A DNA stretch of 12,596 nt, taken from contig DYLE01000024.1 of NCBI GenBank assembly GCA_020722245.1, forward strand, positions 1,962-14,557, written 5' to 3'. The stretch's first letter is position 1, and every line of letters begins with the position of its first letter. The notes under the pieces were generated by a model. That model was not told where the DNA came from and did not search any database. It saw nothing but the letters and a program-made list of their open reading frames with translations. A program made the translations under genes and the position numbers. Below are positions 1 to 5,635 of this stretch, piece by piece. Source of the stretch: Desulfonema limicola (GTDB taxonomy: Bacteria > Desulfobacterota > Desulfobacteria > Desulfobacterales > Desulfosalsimonadaceae).

Positions 1-834
1 ATGGTGCAGGTAATACGGCTTTCCCCGTATCCGCAAAAGCGCCCGCATCAGCCGCATCATGATTTCGGGATCATCGTTGACCCCCTTTAACAGCACCGAC
101 TGACAGCCCAGCGGAATACCGGCATCGGCGAGCATGCGGCAGGACTTTTCAGCGCTGGGGGTGATCTCATCGGGATGATTGAACTGAATATTGATATACA
201 AAGGAAAAAACCGCTTAAACCTCTCCACCAGAGGGCCGGTGATCCGCTGGGGAAGGGTGCAGGGGATCCGGGTGTGGATGCGAAGCACCTCCACATGCCC
301 GATTTCATGAAGCCGTTTGAGGATTCCGCAAAGCCGGTCGTCTTCCAGCAGAAGCGGGTCCCCGCCGGAGAGAATGACCTCCTTTATGGCGGGATGGTCG
401 TTGATGTAGGCGATCCCTTTATCCAGAACGGCTTCCGTTACAGCCGGCATGCGTCCCACCTCCCGCTTTCGCATGCAATGCCGGCAGTACATGGCGCACT
501 GATTGGATACCATAAACACCACCCGGTCCGGATACCGGTGAATCAGATACGGCACCGGAGACTGGGCCTTCTCCGCCAGCGGGTCGGGTGTCAGGCCGGG
601 CTCCGGATCAAGCTCCCTCAGGTCCGGAACCGCCTGCCGCCAGATGGGGTCGTCTTTTTCCCTGATCAGGGACAGCACATAGGGGTTGATCCGCATGGGA
701 TAGGTCCGAATGACCCGGGCCACGGCCTGCTCCTCCACCGGCAGCAGATTTGAAAGCCTGCCGGCGGTGACCACACTGCCAGACAGCAACTCCCGCCAGG
801 ACATGCCGGCCAATGAATCGGGCTGTGTAAACAT
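1..834 (-). CDS. kamA: KamA-family radical SAM aminomutase (lysine 2,3-aminomutase-like), C-terminus cut by window edge
   Basis: The visible 278 residues match the N-terminal and barrel part of lysine 2,3-aminomutase-like enzymes, which move an amino group with SAM, a 4Fe-4S cluster and PLP. The cluster motif is CAMYCRHC (C113, C117, C120), preceded by RYPDRVVFMVSNQ. A typical SGGDPLL stretch is at 156-162, and the protein leaves the window just after KPYYLHH. The PLP lysine would lie beyond the edge, so catalytic competence cannot be judged. The CRHC motif resembles free-lysine aminomutases more than EpmB, but the substrate (free lysine for beta-lysine, or EF-P) is open. It is the last visible gene of the amrS-ubiA-ubiX-kamA operon, starting about 10 bp after ubiX. 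The ATG at 834 is used here. An in-frame TTG at 843 sits closer to the purine-rich GGAAGGGGA and is a possible alternative start. Confidence 0.93.
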   Translation of the reverse strand, partial: MFTQPDSLAGMSWRELLSGSVVTAGRLSNLLPVEEQAVARVIRTYPMRINPYVLSLIREKDDPIWRQAVPDLRELDPEPGLTPDPLAEKAQSPVPYLIHRYPDRVVFMVSNQCAMYCRHCMRKREVGRMPAVTEAVLDKGIAYINDHPAIKEVILSGGDPLLLEDDRLCGILKRLHEIGHVEVLRIHTRIPCTLPQRITGPLVERFKRFFPLYINIQFNHPDEITPSAEKSCRMLADAGIPLGCQSVLLKGVNDDPEIMMRLMRALLRIRGKPYYLHH

Positions 835-844
835 AAAACTCAAT

Positions 845-1456
845 TTAATTCCCCTTCCCCTTCCAGGGTTTGGACAGGTCATGGGCAAGCCCCAGGTGAT
901 CCAGCACCCGGGCCACAACGGAATCCACCAGGTCCTCTATGGTTTGGGGACGGTTGTAAAACCCCGGGCAGGGTGGCAGGAGAATGGCGCCGGCTTTTGC
1001 CAGGCGGTACATATTTTTAAGATGAATCAGGCTGAGCGGGGTTTCCCGGGGCAGCAAAATCAACGGCCGCCGCTCCTTAAGGCAGACATCGGCCGCCCGG
1101 TGAATCAGGTTGCCCGTGACCCCGGACGCGATGGCCGCCAGGGTGTTCATGGAGCAGGGGGCGATCACCATGCCGTCATGACGAAAGGAACCGCTGGCGA
1201 TGGGAGCGAAAAGATCTTCCGGATCGATCTCAAAAACCGCCGCCTGCTTATGAAACCTGGCGCCGCTGTTTTTTAAAAACCGCTCTAGGGGTTGATCCAT
1301 TTTACCGATTTCATGGGCCATGACCCCTTGTCCGGCCGAGGAGACCATGAAAAACACCTCCACCGGATGGGCCACCAGGGCCCGCATCAGCCGAATCCCG
1401 TATATCGATCCGGACGCGCCGGTCACGGCCACCACAAGCTTCCGTTTCAGTTCCAT
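845..1456 (-). CDS. ubiX: Flavin prenyltransferase, UbiX family
   Basis: UbiX transfers dimethylallyl phosphate onto FMN to make prenylated FMN, the cofactor of UbiD-type decarboxylases. At 203 residues it has normal family length. Visible motifs in order: the FMN-binding GASGSIYG at 13-20, the APIASGSF segment near 84-91, CSMNTLAAIASG at 101-112 followed by GNLIHRAADV, KERRPLILLPRETPL at 127-141, and FYNRPQTIEDLVD at 166-178. The start overlaps the end of ubiA by 10 bp (ATGGAACTGA), with GGTGAGG just before it, so translation is probably coupled. Beside a UbiA-type prenyltransferase the natural reading is quinone synthesis; in anaerobic Desulfobacterota this would be menaquinone (MqnL-like role in the futalosine route). 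That assignment is inference because no UbiD/MqnM or other mqn gene lies in the window. Confidence 0.95.
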   Translation of the reverse strand: MELKRKLVVAVTGASGSIYGIRLMRALVAHPVEVFFMVSSAGQGVMAHEIGKMDQPLERFLKNSGARFHKQAAVFEIDPEDLFAPIASGSFRHDGMVIAPCSMNTLAAIASGVTGNLIHRAADVCLKERRPLILLPRETPLSLIHLKNMYRLAKAGAILLPPCPGFYNRPQTIEDLVDSVVARVLDHLGLAHDLSKPWKGKGN

Positions 1457-2352
1457 CGCCTCACCAGTTCATCCGCGAAAACCCCTAAAAAAAGGACAAC
1501 GGATATCATGCTGTTGACATGAAAAAACGCCACCTGAATATGGGATAAATCGCGGGGATGGACGAGCCGATGTTCAATGACAAAAAGCCCCCCGATCAAC
1601 CCCACGGCTCCCAGATAGACCAGGTGCATTTCAAACACAAGGTAAATCATAAAAAAACAGATCAAAGAAATAAAGTGCAGTAGGGCCGATAGGGCAAGCG
1701 CGGTTTTCACCCCCCAGAGCGCGGGGATGGAAAACAACCCCTGCGCTTTGTCAAAATCAACATCCTGGCAGGCATAGATCAGATCAAAGCCGGCGATATA
1801 GGTCATCAGGGCGAGGCAGAGCCATGCAATCTTCCAGGAAAATTGACCGGTGACCGCGATCCACGCGCCCATGGGCGCCATGGAGATGGCAAACCCGAGG
1901 ATCAGGTGGCACAACCAGGTGAAGCGTTTGGTATAGGAGTATAAAAAAAGCACCGTCAGCGCCGGAAAGGAGAGATAAAAACACAGCCGGCCGAGCATGG
2001 CGGCGGATAGAATAAAAATCAGGGAAGAAACAGCCACAAACACCGCCGCTGAAGAAAGCGGCAGCGCCCCGGCGGGAATCTCCCGCTGCCGGGTCCGGGG
2101 GTTGCGGCGGTCCAGGTCAGCGTCCGCGATCCGGTTAAACCCCATGGCCGCGGACCGGGCCGAGACCATGGCGATCAGGATCCAGATCAGATCGCCCACG
2201 CGCAGGGGAACGCTGCGCTGGGCCAGCACCACCGCGGAAAGGGCAAACGGCAGCGCAAACACCGTATGGCTGAACCGGATCATGCGGCCGTACATCATCC
2301 CCTTGACCGCTATTGCCTTGACGGACGCCTTGAACAGACCCGGCTCGTTCAC
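1447..2352 (-). CDS. ubiA: UbiA-family aromatic prenyltransferase (4-hydroxybenzoate polyprenyltransferase-like / MqnP-like)
   Basis: This is an integral membrane enzyme that attaches a polyprenyl chain to an aromatic acid during quinone synthesis. With a GTG start it has 301 residues, the usual family length, mostly hydrophobic, with about eight or nine helices. The two Mg-diphosphate motifs are present: NRIADADLD at 73-81 and YACQDVDFD at 193-201, with the linking RREIPAG-type loop near 90-94. The reading frame stays open to an ATG at 2472, but those extra 40 residues are charged, not family-like, and overlap the amrS zinc-ribbon coding region. The GTG at 2352 shares GTGA with the amrS stop and has a G-rich GGGGTGGGG about 9-15 bp upstream, so I prefer it. 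The 3' end overlaps ubiX by 10 bp. Substrate cannot be told from sequence alone; menaquinone synthesis is the likely role. Confidence 0.93.
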   Translation of the reverse strand: MNEPGLFKASVKAIAVKGMMYGRMIRFSHTVFALPFALSAVVLAQRSVPLRVGDLIWILIAMVSARSAAMGFNRIADADLDRRNPRTRQREIPAGALPLSSAAVFVAVSSLIFILSAAMLGRLCFYLSFPALTVLFLYSYTKRFTWLCHLILGFAISMAPMGAWIAVTGQFSWKIAWLCLALMTYIAGFDLIYACQDVDFDKAQGLFSIPALWGVKTALALSALLHFISLICFFMIYLVFEMHLVYLGAVGLIGGLFVIEHRLVHPRDLSHIQVAFFHVNSMISVVLFLGVFADELVRRWN

Positions 2353-3368
2353 ATCGAGAGCCCCACCCCGTGAATGGCCGCCCCGCAGTCCGGGCATTGG
2401 TTGTGGGTCACCCGGTTCTTTTCCACATAAAACCCTCTTCGGGAAATCAGCTTTTGGCCGCACTGGTAGCAATAGGTGCTTTCGCCGCTCTCACCCGGAA
2501 CGTTTCCGGTATACACATACTTGAGCCCGGCCTTTATTCCGATTTCCCTGGCTCCAATCAGTGACTTTAAGGGGGTCGGCGGGCGGTCCATGAGCTTATA
2601 GGTCGGATGGAACCGGCTGACATGCCACGGGGTTTCATCCCCCAGATCGTTTGCGATGAAGCCGGCCAGGTCCTTTAATTCCCCCGGATCATCGTTTAAA
2701 CCCGGGATCAGAAGGGTGGTCACCTCCAGGTGGATATCCAGGGCCTTCATCCGTTTCAAGGTCTCCAGCACCGGCCCAAGCCTTGCGCTGCACTGCTTTT
2801 TGTAAAAATCATCGGAAAAGGCCTTTAAATCCACGTTGGCCGCATCCAGAAACGGGCTGATCATCTCCAGGGCCTCGGCCGACATGTACCCGTTTGTGAC
2901 AAACACGTTCTTGATGCCGCGCTGATGGGCCAGCCGGGAGGTTTCCAGGGCCAGCTCAAAAAACACCGTGGGCTCGGTGTAGGTGTAGGCGATGCTTTTG
3001 CAGTTGCTCCGGAATGCGGCCTCAACAATCTCTGCGGGCGCAACCGGGCTGCCCATGATGCTTCCATCGCGATCGAGCGGCATCTGGGAGATATCCGCGT
3101 TCTGGCAGAACCTGCACCTGAAATTGCATCCCACGGTGGCGATGGAATACGAAAGGCTGCCGGGATAAAAATGAAACAGGGGTTTTTTTTCAATGGGATC
3201 GATGTGGCTTGCAATCAGCTTATCATACACCAGGGTCTCCAGGGTTCCGTTTCGGTTCTCCCGGACCCCGCAGACTCCCCGGCGTCCGTTTTTGATGACG
3301 CAGCGATGGCTGCACAGGCTGCATTGCACCTGATCATCCGCCAGCGACTCATAAAACAAGGCTTTCAT
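2349..3368 (-). CDS. amrS: AmmeMemoRadiSam system radical SAM enzyme (AmrS)
   Basis: This 339-residue protein belongs to the PflA-like radical SAM family that co-occurs with Memo and AMMECR1 proteins; the reaction catalysed is not established. The N-terminus has a cysteine cluster typical of the family (C16, C19, C23, C33). The SAM/4Fe-4S motif CNFRCRFCQN has cysteines at 81, 85 and 88. Family blocks IDPIEKKPLFHFYPG (57-71), AYTYTEPT, VTNGY and WHVSRFHP follow. The C-terminus has a zinc-ribbon-like pair of CxxC motifs (C300/C303 and C325/C328). It is the first gene of the minus-strand operon, with a strong GGGAGGG site before the ATG. No memo or ammecr1 gene is visible in this window, so the partners, if present, are elsewhere or unlinked. 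The last codons overlap the ubiA GTG start. Confidence 0.95.
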   Translation of the reverse strand: MKALFYESLADDQVQCSLCSHRCVIKNGRRGVCGVRENRNGTLETLVYDKLIASHIDPIEKKPLFHFYPGSLSYSIATVGCNFRCRFCQNADISQMPLDRDGSIMGSPVAPAEIVEAAFRSNCKSIAYTYTEPTVFFELALETSRLAHQRGIKNVFVTNGYMSAEALEMISPFLDAANVDLKAFSDDFYKKQCSARLGPVLETLKRMKALDIHLEVTTLLIPGLNDDPGELKDLAGFIANDLGDETPWHVSRFHPTYKLMDRPPTPLKSLIGAREIGIKAGLKYVYTGNVPGESGESTYCYQCGQKLISRRGFYVEKNRVTHNQCPDCGAAIHGVGLSM

Positions 3369-3372
3369 ACCG

Positions 3373-3379
3373 CCCTCCC
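3373..3379 (-). promoter_or_regulatory. Ribosome binding site of amrS
   Basis: Read on the minus strand the bases are GGGAGGG, four bases before the amrS ATG. This is the best Shine-Dalgarno match in the left half and fixes the start of the operon's first gene. Confidence 0.75.
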
Positions 3380-3393
3380 TTTATGCCCAATTC

Positions 3394-3420
3394 CTGGGCC
3401 GAATAAAAATTCCAGCCCAG
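3394..3420. repeat. Inverted repeat upstream of amrS (operator or leader hairpin)
   Basis: CTGGGC (3394-3399) pairs with GCCCAG (3415-3420), and inside it GAAT (3401-3404) pairs with ATTC (3409-3412) around an AAAA loop, with a C opposite CA bulge between the two stems. It starts 26 bp upstream of the amrS ATG, between the ribosome site and any promoter, so it could be a repressor operator or an RNA hairpin in the leader. The function is inferred only from symmetry and position. Confidence 0.4.
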
Positions 3421-3450
3421 AGGACCATGCTTTGGGTAGCCCCTGAAAAA

Positions 3451-3595
3451 AAGTTACAAGTTAAAAGTGAACTAAAGTGCCTAAAGTTAAGGACTGCGCT
3501 GATCGCGCAACCTGTTTTTAAATTAAAAACGGCAATGCCGCAGGCATTTACGCAAACTTTAGATCACTTCAAACTTTAGTCACTTTGCACTTTTT
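3451..3595. repeat. Paired, oppositely oriented arrays of degenerate ACTTT repeats around a palindromic core
   Basis: On the minus strand, 3451-3490 reads as five ACTT(T/G) cores separated by 7, 9 or 10 bases. On the plus strand, 3556-3595 reads as five ACTT(T/C) cores starting at 3556, 3566, 3573, 3582 and 3589, again with steps of 7, 9 or 10. The arms are therefore a large imperfect inverted repeat. The core holds TGCGC/GCGCA (3495-3499, 3505-3509), GTTTTTAA/TTAAAAAC (3514-3521, 3523-3530) and AATGCC/GGCATT (3534-3539, 3543-3548). The right array is bracketed by TACGCAAA (3549-3556) and TTTGCGTA (3593-3600). Confidence 0.7.
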
Positions 3596-3670
3596 GCGTA
3601 TTTATTCAGCAGAGCCGAAGAACCCTGACCTGGCCCAAAAGACCAGTTTTTTCAAGATAAAATAAAGCCC

Positions 3671-4465
3671 TCATAATAAATCCTTATTGTTTTTCAGATC
3701 CCCCGGACACACAACAGCCCGGCCGCCTGGCGGTCCGCCCGGCCCTGCCCCGCAGGTCAGGGTAAGGGGGCTGGTCCGGAAACGGGGCACCGGCAGGGCC
3801 ATGACCCCGGCAAAGGCGCCGAAAGGGCTTCTTTGCGTAATTCTTGAGTTCTCGATGCGGCAAAAAAAATCATTTTCAGGCATTCCGGGAAACTGGCACA
3901 CCGTCCGCCAGGAAACCGGGACCTCCCCCAAAAGGGAATAAAAAAGGGTTTTGATCTCATGAATGGAAAAAAACCGGGCATGCCTGTACACTGTTTTTCG
4001 AAAGGCGCCCTCGATCCATCGACAAAGCGATGTGATGGCGTATTTATTCATAATTCCGACAAACACCCGGTCCTTGGCCACGCGGCAGGCCTCGGCCAGG
4101 GCCTTTTCAGGGTCGTTTGTAAACTCCAGGGTCAGGCAGAGAACGGCATAATGAAACGCGTTGTCATCAAACGGCAAATCCTCGGCATACCCGGAATGCA
4201 GGTCCACCCGGTGCCCCATCTGCCTTCGGGCGATATCCAGCATATGCACGGACGGGTCCAGCCCGGTGAGCAGCATTCCCTTGTCCAGAAACGGCATCAG
4301 GCTGGCGCCGGTGCCGCAGCCGATGTCGAGCAGCCTTTTTCCGCGCTGGGGCTTCACCATATTCATCATCAACCGGTGTTCCAGCGCCAGTGCGGTTTTA
4401 TTCCGCTTGCTCTGCAGAAAGCGGTGGTAGGCGATGGCATCCTGGTAATTAAACACGTATCCCAT
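3671..4465 (-). CDS. Class I SAM-dependent methyltransferase of unknown substrate
   Basis: The 264-residue protein has a Rossmann methyltransferase core. Motif I is LLDIGCGTG at 45-53, followed by the acidic SAM-ribose residue in TGLD (D70), AEDLPF at 94-99 and the hydrophobic strand HYAVLCLTLEF at 105-115. It resembles Methyltransf_11 / UbiE-BioC-type enzymes, but the substrate cannot be read from sequence. It points the same way as the amrS operon but lies 302 bp upstream of amrS and is divergent from dapF. The ATG at 4465 has no clear ribosome site; a short inverted repeat lies just upstream. The last 30 or so residues are low-complexity (a GPGGPPGGR stretch encoded by direct GCCCGGCC repeats at 3717-3724 and 3737-3744) and look like a poorly conserved tail or read-through extension beyond a normal family C-terminus. 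Confidence 0.85.
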   Translation of the reverse strand: MGYVFNYQDAIAYHRFLQSKRNKTALALEHRLMMNMVKPQRGKRLLDIGCGTGASLMPFLDKGMLLTGLDPSVHMLDIARRQMGHRVDLHSGYAEDLPFDDNAFHYAVLCLTLEFTNDPEKALAEACRVAKDRVFVGIMNKYAITSLCRWIEGAFRKTVYRHARFFSIHEIKTLFYSLLGEVPVSWRTVCQFPGMPENDFFCRIENSRITQRSPFGAFAGVMALPVPRFRTSPLTLTCGAGPGGPPGGRAVVCPGDLKNNKDLL

Positions 4466-4480
4466 GGGGCTGTTTTAATG

Positions 4481-4495
4481 AAAACCAACGGTTTT
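4481..4495. repeat. Short inverted repeat upstream of the methyltransferase
   Basis: AAAACC (4481-4486) and GGTTTT (4490-4495) form a 6-bp stem with a 3-base loop, 16 bp before the methyltransferase ATG. It lies in the leader or core promoter of that gene, so it may be an operator or a leader hairpin. A second, looser pair, AACCCC (4523-4528) and GGGGTT (4543-4548), lies further upstream. Both are seen only as symmetry. Confidence 0.35.
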
Positions 4496-4589
4496 ATCAA
4501 GCACTAATGAGAACCGATAATCAACCCCTCAAAACAAATACCGGGGTTTTAGTCGACCTTGCAACCTCAGGCTCCAACAAAATCATGAA

Positions 4590-4618
4590 TTGACATGTTC
4601 TGGGGATGTGGATAGGCT
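4590..4618 (+). promoter_or_regulatory. Candidate sigma70-type promoter for the dapF-moeA operon
   Basis: A perfect -35 hexamer TTGACA (4590-4595) is followed after exactly 17 bases by TAGGCT (4613-4618), which keeps the three most important -10 bases (T1, A2, T6). The predicted transcript starts near 4625, about 110 bases before the dapF-like ATG. No other pair of this quality was seen in the 270-bp divergent gap. Confidence 0.5.
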
Positions 4619-4626
4619 AAATTTTT

Positions 4627-4749
4627 ATGGCGGCGGATTTGCTGAATCGGCAATGGAACCGGAAAAAGGCGAACGGAAAACCGCCGCGTTTTTTTCAAAA
4701 AAAACCTTTTTTATGCATGGCTTGCGGTTTTGTAAATGATCCACCCTGA
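4627..4749 (+). CDS. Possible 40-codon leader ORF overlapping the dapF-like start
   Basis: An ATG at 4627 opens a 40-codon frame that ends in TGA at 4747-4749, 14 bases inside the dapF-like gene. It begins MAADLLNRQWNRKKANGK and ends CMACGFVNDPP, with lysine pairs KK at 13-14 and 25-26. No ribosome site is visible, and if the promoter at 4590 is right the ATG is almost at the transcript's 5' end (leaderless). The dapF-like ATG also lacks a ribosome site, so ribosomes ending this frame could feed it. I recognise no protein family; it may be chance. Confidence 0.22.
   Translation: MAADLLNRQWNRKKANGKPPRFFQKKPFLCMACGFVNDPP
4630..4695 (+). terminator. Terminator-like hairpin with T-run in the leader before the dapF-like gene
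   Basis: GCGGCGGATTT (4630-4640) pairs with AAAACCGCCGC (4677-4687) with one A-A mismatch: seven GC-rich pairs, a mismatch, then three AT pairs. One G and seven T follow at once (4689-4695). The loop is long (36 bases) and itself contains small hairpins. It lies between the candidate promoter and the dapF-like start, where no gene ends, so it would act as an attenuator or end a short leader RNA, not close an operon. The long loop lowers confidence. Confidence 0.4.
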
Positions 4750-5596
4750 AATCAAATTTTATAAATACCACGGCCTCGGAAACGACTACCTGGTCATCGA
4801 TCCGGCCGATGGAACCCAGTCGCTGTCCACGTTTGAGATTCAACTGCTCTGTCACCGAAACTATGGAGTCGGCTCCGACGGCATTCTGCTGGGGCCTTTA
4901 AAAAACAAGGCTGCGGATTTTGCCGTCCGCATATTCAATCCGGATGGAAGCGAGGCGGAAAAAAGCGGAAACGGGCTTCGCATCTTTTCCCGTTACCTGT
5001 GGGACAAGGGGCTGGTCTCGAACCGGGCCTTTACGATTCATACCATGGGCGGGGTGGTTGAATCCCGGGTGCATGAAAACGGGTCCATGGTATCTGTAGA
5101 CATGGGCAGGGTCAGCTTCTTGAGCAGGGATATTCCGGTGGCGGGAAAGCTCCGGGAGGTGATCAATGAAAGCCTATGTGTCGGCGGCAGGGAGGTTGTC
5201 TTCTGCGCGGCCGGCATCGGCAACCCCCACTGTGTCATTATACGAAATCGAATATCACCCGAGCTGGCCCGGCGGCTGGGGCCGAAGATCGAAACCCATC
5301 CTCTTTTTCCCCGCCGGACCAATGTTCAATTTGTAAAGGTGATGGACCGGTCCAACATCAGAATCGAGATCTGGGAGAGAGGCGCGGGGTACACCCTGGC
5401 CTCGGGAAGCAGCAGCTCAGCGGCCGCTGCCGTGACATACCGCCTGGGGTTGACAGACCGGAAGGTGATGGTTCACATGCCCGGCGGAAGGATTGACATA
5501 AGCATTCGGCCTGATTTTTCCATCACCCTGACCGGCCCGGCGACCCGCATCGCCCAAGGGGTTGTGGATCGGGAAATGTTTGACCAGCAACTGTAA
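4736..5596 (+). CDS. DapF-like diaminopimelate epimerase homologue with Ser-Ser in place of Cys-Cys
   Basis: The 286-residue protein follows the diaminopimelate epimerase fold throughout: HGLGNDYLVID (12-22), RNYGVGSDGILL (41-52), FNPDGSEAEKSGNGLR (67-82), GIGNPHCVII (160-169), TNVQFV (195-200) and WERGAGYTLASGSSSSA (213-229). DapF swaps LL- and meso-diaminopimelate for lysine and cell-wall synthesis using two cysteines as acid and base, in CGNG and ACGTG. Here both are serine: S77 (AGC, 4964-4966) and S223 (TCG, 5402-5404). The active-site His165 and Glu214 are kept, but the usual GET is GYT. The ATG is the first possible start because TAA immediately precedes it in frame, and it has no clear ribosome site. 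It is the first gene before moeA. It could be a diverged epimerase or racemase, a lyase, or a non-catalytic paralogue; the gene symbol is left empty for that reason. Confidence 0.82.
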   Translation: MIHPEIKFYKYHGLGNDYLVIDPADGTQSLSTFEIQLLCHRNYGVGSDGILLGPLKNKAADFAVRIFNPDGSEAEKSGNGLRIFSRYLWDKGLVSNRAFTIHTMGGVVESRVHENGSMVSVDMGRVSFLSRDIPVAGKLREVINESLCVGGREVVFCAAGIGNPHCVIIRNRISPELARRLGPKIETHPLFPRRTNVQFVKVMDRSNIRIEIWERGAGYTLASGSSSSAAAAVTYRLGLTDRKVMVHMPGGRIDISIRPDFSITLTGPATRIAQGVVDREMFDQQL

Positions 5597-5635
5597 AATA
5601 ATCAAAAAAACATAAACGAGCAGGTATCATTAGGG

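Larger units (their letters stand above)
3369..3670. other. Intergenic region between amrS and the methyltransferase (about 300 bp)
   Basis: No coding potential was recognised. In order from amrS it holds the amrS ribosome site, an inverted repeat at 3394-3420, a leftward array of ACTTT-type repeats at about 3451-3490, a core with three small palindromes at 3495-3548, a rightward array at about 3556-3595, and an unremarkable stretch up to the methyltransferase stop. Near 3631-3650 CTGG and CCAG flank a short loop and are followed by six T on the plus strand, too weak a stem to call a terminator. The amrS promoter should lie here but no clear -35/-10 pair stands out. Confidence 0.6.

Noticed and set aside
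175..753. A 192-codon plus-strand frame opposite kamA
   Set aside because: The minus strand encodes a clear radical SAM enzyme with its CxxxCxxC motif across the same bases; the plus-strand product is unstructured and lacks a ribosome site.
2353..2472. Longer ubiA starting at ATG 2472
   Set aside because: The extra 40 residues are not family-like and lie over the amrS zinc-ribbon codons; GTG 2352 gives a normal length and a GTGA junction.
3631..3652. Plus-strand terminator CTGG...CCAG with TTTTTT
   Set aside because: The stem has four pairs and no plus-strand gene ends there.
4627..4749. Leader ORF as an LptM-like lipoprotein, which sits next to dapF in gammaproteobacteria
   Set aside because: There is no signal peptide: the N-terminus is polar and charged, and the cysteines come late without a proper lipobox context.
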